NCBI RefSeq assembly: GCF_011391645.1 | Contig: NZ_JAABQC010000021.1 | Span: forward strand, 1 to 32,358 | Length of the DNA: 32,358 bases | Reading direction: 5' to 3' | Source: Rhodoferax sp. | GTDB lineage: Bacteria; Pseudomonadota; Gammaproteobacteria; Burkholderiales; Burkholderiaceae_C | Shown here: positions 1 through 6,549 of the stretch, piece by piece | Position numbering within the stretch: position 1 is the first letter of the stretch | Layout: each line of letters opens with the position of its first letter | Notes under the pieces: model-generated | Databases searched by the model: none | The model's input: only the letters and a program-made list of their open reading frames with translations | What the model was told of the DNA's origin: nothing | Made by a program: the position numbers and the translations under genes

Positions 1-120
1 GAACCGAATGAAGTTTTTGACCCAATACACATAAGCCTCTTCGGTTCTAAGGCTATAGTGCAGGTAGCGAATCTGCTCACGTAACTGATCCAGCAGCCGG
101 GTTGACTTGAAAACCGGCAT
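1..120 (-). CDS. intI: Integron integrase IntI, N-terminal 40 codons (runs off the window)
   Basis: Reading leftward from an ATG at 120-118 gives 40 codons open to the window edge. The translation contains [20 protein letters not shown], then [12 protein letters not shown]. This matches the conserved N-terminus of IntI-type tyrosine recombinases, where the core-binding domain reads [25 protein letters not shown]. IntI enzymes recombine attI with attC to insert or excise cassettes. The catalytic RHRY residues and the IntI-specific additional domain lie outside the window, so intactness cannot be judged. The gene is divergent from the cassettes, as in typical integrons. The ribosome binding site is weak (AGAAAAA upstream); the start is chosen from family alignment. 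Confidence 0.88.
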   Translation of the reverse strand, partial: MPVFKSTRLLDQLREQIRYLHYSLRTEEAYVYWVKNFIRF

Positions 121-145
121 GCTGGTTTTTCTGGGATTGTTATGA

Positions 146-161
146 CTGTTCATTCATACAG
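146..161. promoter_or_regulatory. LexA (SOS) box in the integrase promoter
   Basis: The sequence CTGT-TCATTCAT-ACAG matches the CTGT-N8-ACAG LexA operator of Gamma- and Betaproteobacteria perfectly. It lies 26-41 bp upstream of the intI start codon and touches the proposed -10 element. Integron integrases of this type are known to be repressed by LexA and induced in the SOS response, so this integrase is probably also induced by DNA damage. Confidence 0.85.
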
Positions 162-187
162 TATATTGGCTGCAAGCCTTATTGCAA
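160..187 (-). promoter_or_regulatory. Predicted intI promoter
   Basis: On the minus strand a -35 hexamer TTGCAA (187-182) and a -10 hexamer TATACT (165-160) are separated by 16 bp. They match the sigma-70 consensus at 4/6 and 5/6 positions. The LexA box starts at the downstream edge of the -10, the arrangement expected of an SOS-controlled intI promoter. The prediction is by eye. Confidence 0.6.
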
Positions 188-213
188 GCGGGTTTGCGCG
201 GGTGGCGCCCGGC

Positions 214-277
214 GATGTTAGGGCGACAACCCGGATGTTAGAGAGACACGGGCGTGTCTCCCTATATTGAGTTAGGC
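214..277 (+). other. attI: attI-like integron recombination site
   Basis: The region between intI and the first cassette contains two direct repeats GATGTTAG (214-221 and 234-241), 20 bp apart. It also contains a GTTAGGC core (271-277) where cassette 1 begins. This resembles attI1 of class 1 integrons, which has two GATGTTA-type integrase-binding direct repeats upstream of a simple site ending in GTTAGGC. The exact left limit is unknown. Confidence 0.75.
243..260. repeat. Perfect inverted repeat within attI
   Basis: GAGACACG and CGTGTCTC form an 8-bp perfect inverted repeat with a 2-nt centre. It lies between the direct repeats and the crossover core of the attI-like site. It could be a protein-binding dyad or a cruciform. 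No function is assigned. Confidence 0.6.
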
Positions 278-310
278 GTCACTAGAAACAACGTAGAAAG
301 CGGAGCAACC

Positions 311-1033
311 GTGGAACAGAAATTCCGAGACTGGCTCATCAAGCGCGGCAACGCCGGCGCCGCGACAAACTACCCCAAGGCCATACACAACATCTCCAAA
401 CACTACTCTGCAGAGACTGGTGTTCCAACTGACATCTACTCGATCACCGATCACCACCGTATAAGCGAGATTGCCCACGATTACAGCCAGTCTGGCAAGT
501 TTTCGAAGTTCGGGTATGAGCAGCACGGCCGCTTTCGCGCCGCAATCGGAAGGTACGCCGAATTCTTCAGCGAGCCGCACCAGGATGCCGTCACGCCCTC
601 CGGTCCAGACACCTCTCCGGTTGACAAGACTCCGCCTGAAGCGCTCGAACCAACGAACTTCGCATATGAAAGAGACCTGCAACGGACTCTTTGCGCGCAG
701 GTTGCAGAACTCTTCCCTGAGCATCGTATCTTTGGCGGAACGTCAGTCGGAGTCGAATACCCCATTGGTGGGCGCCGAATCGATGTGCTGCTGGAACACG
801 AGATCACCTCAGCGCTCTTGGTGGTGGAACTGAAGTCCGGCACGGCTGACTTCCGAACCTTCGGACAGGTGTCCATGTACATTGGGCTGCTCCAAGCTCA
901 GTTTCCCGATCGCGCCATTTCCGGGATCATCGTGGCCGGTTCCATTGACGACAGCCTCCAGCAAGCAGCCTCTACTTCAAATCGGGTCAGCTTAAAGGTG
1001 TATCGCATGTCACTCGAACTCGATGACGCCTAA
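311..1033 (+). CDS. Cassette 1: NucS-like PD-(D/E)xK nuclease-domain protein
   Basis: This is a 240-aa protein read from GTG at 311, which has GGAG at 302-305 five bases upstream. A frame extension to 254 would cross the attI crossover point and is unlikely. Residues about 1-90 form a helical region with a GRFRAAIGRYAEFF motif. This resembles the N-terminal accessory region seen in many restriction-type proteins; that is my pattern reading. Residues about 118-240 carry a PD-(D/E)xK core like the NucS/DUF91 nuclease domain: YERDL (E120), GRRIDVLL (D158), VVELKSG (E173 and K175) and GQVSMYIG (Q186). It probably cleaves or binds DNA. The TAA stop lies in the attC R'' box. It is probably transcribed from a promoter in intI or attI, and a phage-defence role is plausible but unproven. 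Confidence 0.72.
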   Translation: MEQKFRDWLIKRGNAGAATNYPKAIHNISKHYSAETGVPTDIYSITDHHRISEIAHDYSQSGKFSKFGYEQHGRFRAAIGRYAEFFSEPHQDAVTPSGPDTSPVDKTPPEALEPTNFAYERDLQRTLCAQVAELFPEHRIFGGTSVGVEYPIGGRRIDVLLEHEITSALLVVELKSGTADFRTFGQVSMYIGLLQAQFPDRAISGIIVAGSIDDSLQQAASTSNRVSLKVYRMSLELDDA

Positions 1034-1159
1034 CCCCTCGCTCAAGCCGAGCACCGACAGCATGGCGCGCCAGCCGTCAAGCGCTGGGCCTTCGGCCCGT
1101 TTTGCGCTTGCCGTCCGGCACGCCACGCTGTCGGTGCCGGCTTAGCTCTAACGTTAGGC
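1028..1159 (+). other. attC: attC site of cassette 1 (complete)
   Basis: This 132-bp imperfect inverted repeat is bounded by R'' GCCTAAC (1028-1034) and R' GTTAGGC (1153-1159). Internal complementary blocks include ACCGACAGC with GCTGTCGGT and CAAGCGC with GCGCTTG, with GGGCC-TTC-GGCCC at the tip. These give the folded bottom-strand hairpin that IntI recognises. The complete cores suggest it is recombination-competent. Confidence 0.88.
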
Positions 1160-1186
1160 ATCGCAAAACGAACCATCGCTCTCCTC

Positions 1187-1660
1187 ATGCTTTCACCACA
1201 AGTCAAAGAATCCGCAACTCGCAGCGTGCTCTGCTGGCTGGCGACGGTCGATGAGTCCGGTCAACCAAACGTGTCGCCGAAGGAGATCTTCGCTGTGTTC
1301 GATGGTGAGCACCTTGTCATCGCGAACATTGCGTCTCCAGCAAGCGCCCGCAACATAGAAGGCAACTCTCGCGTGTGCGTCAGCTTCGTTGACGCTTTGG
1401 TTCAGAAGGGCTTCAAGGTCACCGGTCTGGCCCGGAATGTGAAGAAGCATGAACCCGACTTCTCCGTCTGGTCCCCGCCACTGGCAAAAATGGCAGGACC
1501 AAGATTCCCGATTCACAGCGTGTTTGTCGTTCAGGCCACCGCCATTGAACCGATCGTGGCACCAAACTATCGCCTGCACCCCGACGAAACCAGCGAAGAG
1601 TCCCAGATCGCTTCAGCCATGAAAACTTATGGTGTCCAGTCCGCGCGCGGCGATGCCTAA
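1187..1660 (+). CDS. Cassette 2: pyridoxamine 5'-phosphate oxidase-like flavin-binding protein
   Basis: This 157-aa protein has the split-barrel PNPOx fold signature. An N-terminal strand pair reads LCWLATVDESGQPNVSPKE, then FAVFDGEHLVIANI, SPASARNIEGNSRVCVSFVD and KGFKVTGLARNV. Small proteins of this family bind FMN or F420 and reduce or sequester small molecules; the substrate here cannot be read from the sequence. The ATG at 1187 has no clear Shine-Dalgarno, so translation may be weak or leaderless-like. It lies 28 bp after the attC1 core with no promoter visible, so it probably depends on read-through from cassette 1. The TAA stop is in the R'' box of the second attC. Confidence 0.78.
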   Translation: MLSPQVKESATRSVLCWLATVDESGQPNVSPKEIFAVFDGEHLVIANIASPASARNIEGNSRVCVSFVDALVQKGFKVTGLARNVKKHEPDFSVWSPPLAKMAGPRFPIHSVFVVQATAIEPIVAPNYRLHPDETSEESQIASAMKTYGVQSARGDA

Positions 1661-1749
1661 CCCCTCGCTCAAGCCGAGCCCCAACAGCGTGCCGCGCCAG
1701 CCAGCAAGCGCTGGGCCTGCGGCCCATTTTGCGCTTGCTGGGCTTAGGC
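1655..1749 (+). other. attC: Degenerate attC site of cassette 2
   Basis: The left arm GCCTAACCCCTCGCTCAAGC and the central hairpin are closely similar to attC1. After TTTTGCGCTTGCTGG (ending 1742) the right arm is missing. No partner for the left-arm block CCCCAACAGCGTGCCGCG follows, and only CTTAGGC (1743-1749) remains where GTTAGGC is expected. About 35-40 bp appear deleted, so the site probably folds poorly and recombines poorly. Confidence 0.75.
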
Positions 1750-1791
1750 CCCCTCGTGTTGCCTCCCTTCGCGAGGCTCGAAAGAGTTAAG

Positions 1792-1819
1792 ACTCAGCCT
1801 TACCCGCTGGGTTTTTTTT
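1792..1819 (+). terminator. Rho-independent terminator after the cassette array
   Basis: ACTCAGC (1792-1798) pairs with GCTGGGT (1806-1812), allowing one G-U pair, around a 7-nt loop. Eight T residues follow (1812-1819). It would stop rightward transcripts from the cassettes before the convergent tRNA-Ser. The stem is short but the T-tract is strong. A further small inverted repeat, GCCTC/GAGGC, lies at 1761-1777. Confidence 0.65.
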
Positions 1820-1921
1820 GCTGGTACGCGATTTGGGTTAACCCGTCGCATCCAAGCGCAAAATTTTAGGCGGGTTGTTTGGGGGGTAGAAGGATTTTTA
1901 TATCCATCACCATAGGTAAAT

Positions 1922-2009
1922 TGGCGGAGAGAGTGGGATTCGAACCCACGGTACCTTGCGGTACGCCTGATTTCGAGTCAGGTACATTCGGCCACTCTGC
2001 CATCTCTCC
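1922..2009 (-). tRNA. tRNA-Ser (anticodon CGA)
   Basis: On the minus strand the 7-bp acceptor stem GGAGAGA/TCTCTCC encloses a D-arm, then an anticodon stem CCTGA/TCAGG with loop CTCGAAA, giving anticodon CGA. A long variable arm, GTACCGCAAGGTAC, is typical of class II tRNA-Ser. The T-arm is GTGGG-TTCGAAT-CCCAC. Discriminator G is followed by an encoded CCA (1924-1922). It starts only 28 bp after the trpS stop, so it is either co-transcribed with trpS or driven from a promoter within the trpS 3' end. Confidence 0.96.
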
Positions 2010-2036
2010 GCGAAGCCGGGAATTGTACAGTGCCGG

Positions 2037-3344
2037 TTAAGCTGGTTTGGCTTCCTTGGCAATCTGCAGGGCCTGTAAAGCGGCCGCAATGTCGGAGTCT
2101 GTGACACCTGGGCCGTTTTTCAGCACCACCGGGCTGGCTTGCGTGGCGGTGATCCCGTTGGTCTGTAGCGCGACAATGGTTTGGCCCGCCACTTTGGGCG
2201 AGGCAAAAGCGCCGCTTTGCAACAGTAGTTTGCCGTCGTCGCTGAGCAATTTGAAGTAAAACTGTCCGTCGCTTTCGCGGTATTGCTTGAAAACCGGCAG
2301 CGCCTGCTTGACCGCTTTGGTGGTCGTGCTGGCATGGGTTTGCAGGGGGCGCAGCCCCACGGCATGGCGGAGTTGACTCATGAGCGGTGTGGCAATCGTG
2401 CGGGCCTTGGCCGCCCCGGCCAGCAGGATGGCTTCAATTTTGGCCGGGTTGTCGATCAGGTCTTGGTACGCGGCCCGCATCGGCGCGATTTCCTGGTCAA
2501 TGCGCTCAAACACCAGATGCTTGGCATCGGCCCAGGAAATACCGGCGGCATAGGCTTGGCGCAGGGCTTCGGTCTCGGTGGCGCTGGCAAAGGCCTGGTA
2601 AATCTGGAACAGGGTTGAGCCTTCCACGGCCTTGGCTTCGCCCGGCAGGGTCGAGTCGGTCACGATGCTGCCGATGAGTTTTTTGAGCTGCTCGCGCGGC
2701 GCAAACAGCGGGATGGTGTTGTCGTAGCTCTTGCTCATTTTGCGGCCGTCGAGGCCGGGCAGGGTGGCCACATGGTCTTCTATGGCGGCCTCGGGCGCCA
2801 CAAAATGTTCGCCATAGCGGTGGTTGAAGCTGTGCGCCATGTCGCGCGCCATTTCGATGTGCTGCACCTGGTCGCGCCCCACCGGCACCTGATGGGCGTT
2901 GAACATCAAAATGTCGGCGCCCATCAGCACCGGGTACATGAACAGGCCCACATTGACATCGGCGTCCGGGTCGTTGCCTGCTGCCGTGTTTTTGTCGACG
3001 GCAGCTTTGTAGGCATGCGCGCGGTTGAGCACGCCCTTGCCCAGCACGCAACTCAGAAACCAGGTGAGCTCGGGGATTTCCGGCACGTCCGACTGGCGGT
3101 AAAAAACCACCCGGTCGGGGTTGAGGCCGCAGGCCAGCCAACTGGCGGCAATCTCCAGCGTGGAGCGCTGGATACGCGCCGGATCTTCGACCTTGATCAG
3201 GGCGTGGTAATCGGCCAGAAAGTAAAAACTCTCGACACCAGGACGCAAACTGTGTCCCACGGAAGGTCGTATTGAGCCCACGTAGTTGCCCAGGTGCGGG
3301 GTGCCCGAGGTGGTGATGCCGGTGAGAAAACGTTCGATGCGCAT
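2037..3344 (-). CDS. trpS: Tryptophan--tRNA ligase with C-terminal extension
   Basis: This enzyme charges tRNA-Trp with tryptophan in the cytoplasm. The start chosen is the ATG giving [20 protein letters not shown], which matches the family; an upstream TTG would add eight residues. Class I signatures are PHLGN (HIGH-type) near residue 16 and GRKMSKS (KMSKS) in the middle. At 435 aa it is about 100 residues longer than the E. coli enzyme. The last 84 residues (352-435) contain [20 protein letters not shown], then a Ser/Gly-rich helix and VALQTN. That pattern resembles the DUF1508/YegP domain and is absent from the standard enzyme. It is the last protein gene of a leftward cluster, 79 bp after the M50 protease, with tRNA-Ser just downstream. 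Confidence 0.95.
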   Translation of the reverse strand: MRIERFLTGITTSGTPHLGNYVGSIRPSVGHSLRPGVESFYFLADYHALIKVEDPARIQRSTLEIAASWLACGLNPDRVVFYRQSDVPEIPELTWFLSCVLGKGVLNRAHAYKAAVDKNTAAGNDPDADVNVGLFMYPVLMGADILMFNAHQVPVGRDQVQHIEMARDMAHSFNHRYGEHFVAPEAAIEDHVATLPGLDGRKMSKSYDNTIPLFAPREQLKKLIGSIVTDSTLPGEAKAVEGSTLFQIYQAFASATETEALRQAYAAGISWADAKHLVFERIDQEIAPMRAAYQDLIDNPAKIEAILLAGAAKARTIATPLMSQLRHAVGLRPLQTHASTTTKAVKQALPVFKQYRESDGQFYFKLLSDDGKLLLQSGAFASPKVAGQTIVALQTNGITATQASPVVLKNGPGVTDSDIAAALQALQIAKEAKPA

Positions 3345-3423
3345 GGGAGAAATTGGAGGAAAGGTCAAAAACAGATGGACAGCCGCGCCGCGCTCGCAGT
3401 GACGAAGTCAGGGTTCACGTCGT

Positions 3424-4092
3424 TCAGCTCACCAGCCAGGCCAGCGGGCTCAGCAGCAAGTTGATGAGTTGGTAGGTCAGGCCCATCAGCGGGCGCAGCC
3501 ACAGGTTGCTGACCACGCCGGCCAGCACCAGCGCCATCACGATGAAAAAGCCATAGGGCTCCACCCGCGACACCAGCATGGCCTGGCGGTAGGGCAGTAG
3601 CCCGACCAGAATGCGGCCACCGTCAAGTGGCGGCAACGGGAACAGGTTGAACACCGCCATCACCACGTTGACCAGCACGCCGCCTTGCGCCATCTCAACG
3701 AGAAATGGCTCATTGACGTCGGCACCTCGAAACAGGTAAAGCAAGGCACCCCAGACCAGCGCCTGGAAAAAGTTGGAGCCCGGACCGGCCAGCGCCACCC
3801 AGACCATGTCGCGCTTGGGGTTGCGCAAATTGCCAAAGCGCACCGGCACCGGCTTGGCATAACCAAACAGAAACGCGCCCGAGGTGGCAAAGTACAAGAT
3901 GAGCGGCATCAGGATGGTGCCCACCGGGTCGATGTGCGGCAGCGGGTTGAGCGTGACGCGTCCGAGCTTGTAGGCGGTGTTGTCGCCATAGTGCTTGGCG
4001 ACATAGCCATGCGCGGCTTCGTGCAGGGTAATGGCCAGCACCACCGGAATGGCGTAAAGGGCGACAGTTTGAATGAGTTGGGCAAAGTCCAT
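3424..4092 (-). CDS. Site-2 protease family (M50) membrane metalloprotease
   Basis: This 222-aa polytopic membrane protein belongs to the small M50/SpoIVFB-like group. The zinc site is visible as LHEAAHG (HExxH, residues about 24-28) in the first hydrophobic segment and as FPLPPLDGG (LDGG, residues about 152-160) in a later one. An ALAGPGSNFF motif sits between them. These enzymes cleave substrates within the membrane, but the substrate of this branch is unknown. It has no PDZ domain, unlike RseP. It lies 26 bp downstream of the YciO-like gene and upstream of trpS. The YciO - M50 - trpS order is common in proteobacteria and suggests one transcript. Confidence 0.88.
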   Translation of the reverse strand: MDFAQLIQTVALYAIPVVLAITLHEAAHGYVAKHYGDNTAYKLGRVTLNPLPHIDPVGTILMPLILYFATSGAFLFGYAKPVPVRFGNLRNPKRDMVWVALAGPGSNFFQALVWGALLYLFRGADVNEPFLVEMAQGGVLVNVVMAVFNLFPLPPLDGGRILVGLLPYRQAMLVSRVEPYGFFIVMALVLAGVVSNLWLRPLMGLTYQLINLLLSPLAWLVS

Positions 4093-4118
4093 GGCGTGGG
4101 GTCTCGGGGCAGGCGGGG

Positions 4119-4742
4119 TCAGAGGCCCAGGGGCGCCAGGGCACCACGGCCTTCGCGGATGATCACCGGGTCGCCACCGGTCAGGTCGACCACGGTGGTG
4201 GGCTCGCGCGGGCAGGCGCCAGAATCGATGATGGCGGCAATGCGGCCCCTGTAGTGGGCGGAAATTTCGTCGGCATCGTTCATGGGTTCGGTTTCGCCCG
4301 GCGCAATCAGGGTGGTGGCCAGCAGCGGGGTGCTGTAAAGCGCCAGCAGTTCCTGCAGCACCTTGTGGTCGGGCACGCGCAGGCCAATGGTTTTGCGTGA
4401 CGGATGGCTCAGGCGGCGCGGCACCTCCTTGGTGGCCTCCAGGATAAAGGTGTAGGCACCTGGAGTGGCGGCCTTGATGCGGCGGTATTGCTGGTTGTCA
4501 ACCTTGGCGTAGGTGGACAGTTCCGACAGGTCGCGGCACAGCAGCGTCAGGTGGTGCTTGTCGTCCACACCGCGAATGCGGCGCAGCTTGTCAGCAGCGG
4601 CCTTGTCGTCGAGGTGGCACACCAGCGCATAGCTGGAGTCGGTGGGCACGGCCAGCACTTCACCCTTGTCAAGCAGGGCGGTGGCCTGTTTCAGCAGGCG
4701 CTGTTGCGGGTTGTCGGGATGAATCTCAAAAATTTGCGGCAT
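4119..4742 (-). CDS. yciO: L-threonylcarbamoyladenylate synthase-family protein (YciO/Sua5/YrdC)
   Basis: This 207-aa YrdC-fold protein starts at MPQIFEIHPDNPQQRLL. A longer frame to 4811 would overlap the upstream EamA gene. Motifs include GEVLAVPTDSSYALVC, the KLRRIRGVDDKHHLTLLCR nucleotide-binding stretch, GAYTFILEATKEVPRRL, and RVPDHKVLQELL near the C-terminus. TsaC/Sua5 proteins make the threonylcarbamoyl-AMP used for t6A in tRNA. The YciO branch has weaker activity and a less certain role. Position next to a YciV-like PHP phosphatase, as in E. coli, favours YciO over TsaC. It starts 4 bp after the EamA stop, indicating translational coupling. Confidence 0.87.
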   Translation of the reverse strand: MPQIFEIHPDNPQQRLLKQATALLDKGEVLAVPTDSSYALVCHLDDKAAADKLRRIRGVDDKHHLTLLCRDLSELSTYAKVDNQQYRRIKAATPGAYTFILEATKEVPRRLSHPSRKTIGLRVPDHKVLQELLALYSTPLLATTLIAPGETEPMNDADEISAHYRGRIAAIIDSGACPREPTTVVDLTGGDPVIIREGRGALAPLGL

Positions 4743-4746
4743 GGCG

Positions 4747-5631
4747 CTATTGTCGCTGCCCGCCGGCCTCGCGAGAGGTGAGAACGGCATTCCCCACGCC
4801 GCTGGCAGCAATCACCGCAATGCCGGCCCAGGCCAGGCCATCGGGCACATGGCGAAACACAATCCAACCCAGCACTGTGGCAAAGGCAATCTGCATGTAG
4901 AGATAGGGCGTGAGCACCACCGCGTTGGCGCGGTTGAAGGCGCGGATCAGCATCAGATGGCCAAAGGTGCCCAGGAATCCGACCACCACAAACCAGTACC
5001 AATAACTCAGCAGTGCGGCGCTGCTCCAGCTGAAAAGCATGATGGGGGTCATGACCACGGCCCCCACCAGACCGGTGTAAAAGTGCGTGGTGTAGGGATT
5101 TTCGTCGCCGCTGAGACGGCTGGTGAGCACCTGGAACCAGGCGTAGGCGGTCACCAGCACCACCGGAAACAGCACGGCCCAGCCAAAGACCTGACCGCCC
5201 GGGCGAACCACCAGCAGCACGCCCATCAGCCCCAGACCCATCAGCATCCAGCGTCTTGGTGACACATGGTTTTTCAAGGTCCAGGCGGCCATGGCGGTGG
5301 CGACCATGGGCGAGAGCATGGCCATGGCTGTGAATTCGCCGACAGGCAAATACTGCAAGCCGAAAAATGAGCAGGCGCTGGTGATCAGCAGCAGCACCCC
5401 GCGCAGCAACTGAAAGCGCGGATTGGATGTGGCAAAGAGCCGGGCTTTCTGCGCCGGAAAGCGCAGCGCAAAGGTCACCACAGCCTGAAAGGCATAGCGA
5501 AACCACAGCAGCATGAGCAAGGGCACCAGTTGTGTGGCGTGCTTGGTGGCCGTGTCGAGAGATGCAAACGAGAGCGCCGCCAGAATGATCAGCAAAATGC
5601 CGCCGGCTTGGCGGCTTTTCCAGAACGACAT
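4747..5631 (-). CDS. DMT (EamA) family transporter
   Basis: This 294-aa protein has about ten hydrophobic segments in two EamA repeats. The first repeat begins IILAALSFASLDTATKHATQ and contains WFRYAFQAV. The second contains AVVMTPIMLFSWSSAALLSY and ends in a membrane segment. The start at MSFWKSRQ is preferred because the longer frame reaches into the PHP gene. EamA proteins export metabolites or amino acids; the substrate is unknown. It sits 5 bp downstream of the PHP phosphatase and 4 bp upstream of the YciO gene, inserted between two genes that are neighbours in enterics. Confidence 0.88.
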   Translation of the reverse strand: MSFWKSRQAGGILLIILAALSFASLDTATKHATQLVPLLMLLWFRYAFQAVVTFALRFPAQKARLFATSNPRFQLLRGVLLLITSACSFFGLQYLPVGEFTAMAMLSPMVATAMAAWTLKNHVSPRRWMLMGLGLMGVLLVVRPGGQVFGWAVLFPVVLVTAYAWFQVLTSRLSGDENPYTTHFYTGLVGAVVMTPIMLFSWSSAALLSYWYWFVVVGFLGTFGHLMLIRAFNRANAVVLTPYLYMQIAFATVLGWIVFRHVPDGLAWAGIAVIAASGVGNAVLTSREAGGQRQ

Positions 5632-5636
5632 GGCAT

Positions 5637-6515
5637 TCAGGCCAGCGTCGATGTGGGTGCGCGCTGAATGCGCCCGGCCAGCAGTTCCCACACCGGTGTC
5701 AACTGCTCTGGCAGGTCGGGCAGCGCACCGAGTTCGGTGCGGCTCTCGCTGGGGCTGTGAAAGTCGCTGCCACGCGAGGCCGCCAGGCCAAACTCAAGCG
5801 CCGTCGCGGCATAGCTTGCGCTTTCGGCTGCCGAATGGCTGCCGGTGGTCACCTCCACACCCATACCGCCATACCCCTTGAATTCGGTAAACAAAGCCAT
5901 CTCTTCGTTGGCGCTGAATTTGTAGCGCGCCGGGTGTGCAATCACCGCCAAACCTCCGGCCTGGGTGATCCAGCGCACCGCGTCTTTCAGGCTGGCCCAG
6001 CGGTGCTCGACAAAGCCGGGCTTGCCTTCGGTGAGGTATTTGCGAAACACCTCGTAGGTGTCCTTGCAAACGCCGGTTTCCACCAAGAAACGGGCGAAAT
6101 GGGTGCGCGAGATCAGCTCAGGGTTGCCGGCGTAGGACAGGGCGCCTTCAAATGCGCCCTGGATGCCGACACGGGCCAGGTCGGCGGCCATTTCCCGGGC
6201 CCGTTGCGAACGCCCGCCGCGGGTTTGCTGCAAGCCCTCGGCGAGCGCGGCATTGTTGACATCAAAACCCAGGCCGACGATGTGCACGGTCTGATGCAGA
6301 AAAGTGACCGAGATCTCAACCCCGCTCAGGTAGTCCAGTCCGCAGGCCGCCGCAGCCGCAGCCGCACGGGCCTGACCGCCGATTTCGTCATGGTCGGTCA
6401 AGGCCCACAGTGTCACGCCCCGGGCCTTGGCGCGCTGGGCCAACTCTTCGGGGGTGAGGGTGCCGTCGGAAACAACGGAATGGCAGTGCAGGTCAGCGTT
6501 CAGGGGGGTGTTCAT
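5637..6515 (-). CDS. PHP-domain phosphoesterase (YciV/RNase AM-like, 3',5'-nucleotide bisphosphate phosphatase)
   Basis: This 292-aa protein is a complete PHP domain. DLHCHSVVSDG gives the first HxH motif, ALTDHDEIGG the second, SGVEIS a glutamate ligand, GLAVIAHPARY a histidine, and ASRGSDFHSP the final Asp/His pair. Relatives dephosphorylate 3',5'-bisphosphonucleotides or trim 5' ends of RNA (E. coli YciV, now called RNase AM). It is the first gene of the leftward cluster ending in trpS and tRNA-Ser. It is divergent from the DUF599 gene with only about 34 bp between starts, so the promoters must overlap or lie inside the neighbouring genes. Confidence 0.9.
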   Translation of the reverse strand: MNTPLNADLHCHSVVSDGTLTPEELAQRAKARGVTLWALTDHDEIGGQARAAAAAAACGLDYLSGVEISVTFLHQTVHIVGLGFDVNNAALAEGLQQTRGGRSQRAREMAADLARVGIQGAFEGALSYAGNPELISRTHFARFLVETGVCKDTYEVFRKYLTEGKPGFVEHRWASLKDAVRWITQAGGLAVIAHPARYKFSANEEMALFTEFKGYGGMGVEVTTGSHSAAESASYAATALEFGLAASRGSDFHSPSESRTELGALPDLPEQLTPVWELLAGRIQRAPTSTLA

Positions 6516-6549
6516 TTTCTGATTTTAGGGTGGCTGGCAAAATGGGGTG

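Larger units (their letters stand above)
272..1749 (+). mobile_element. Integron cassette array (two cassettes)
   Basis: Two consecutive gene cassettes run rightward from an attI-like site. Cassette 1 spans about 272-1153 and cassette 2 about 1154-1749. Each holds one ORF whose TAA stop is formed by the R'' box GCCTAAC of its own attC, the classic cassette architecture. The two attC sites share most of their left arm and loop, so they belong to one attC family, as in sedentary chromosomal arrays. The integrase is divergent to the left and tRNA-Ser lies to the right. The last attC is damaged, so cassette 2 is probably fixed in place. Boundaries follow the G^TTAGGC crossover convention. The right boundary is uncertain. 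Confidence 0.88.

Noticed and set aside
254-310. GTG 254 as the start of the cassette 1 gene
   Set aside because: It lies before the attI crossover point (271), so the coding sequence would depend on the insertion site; GTG 311 has a well-placed GGAG.
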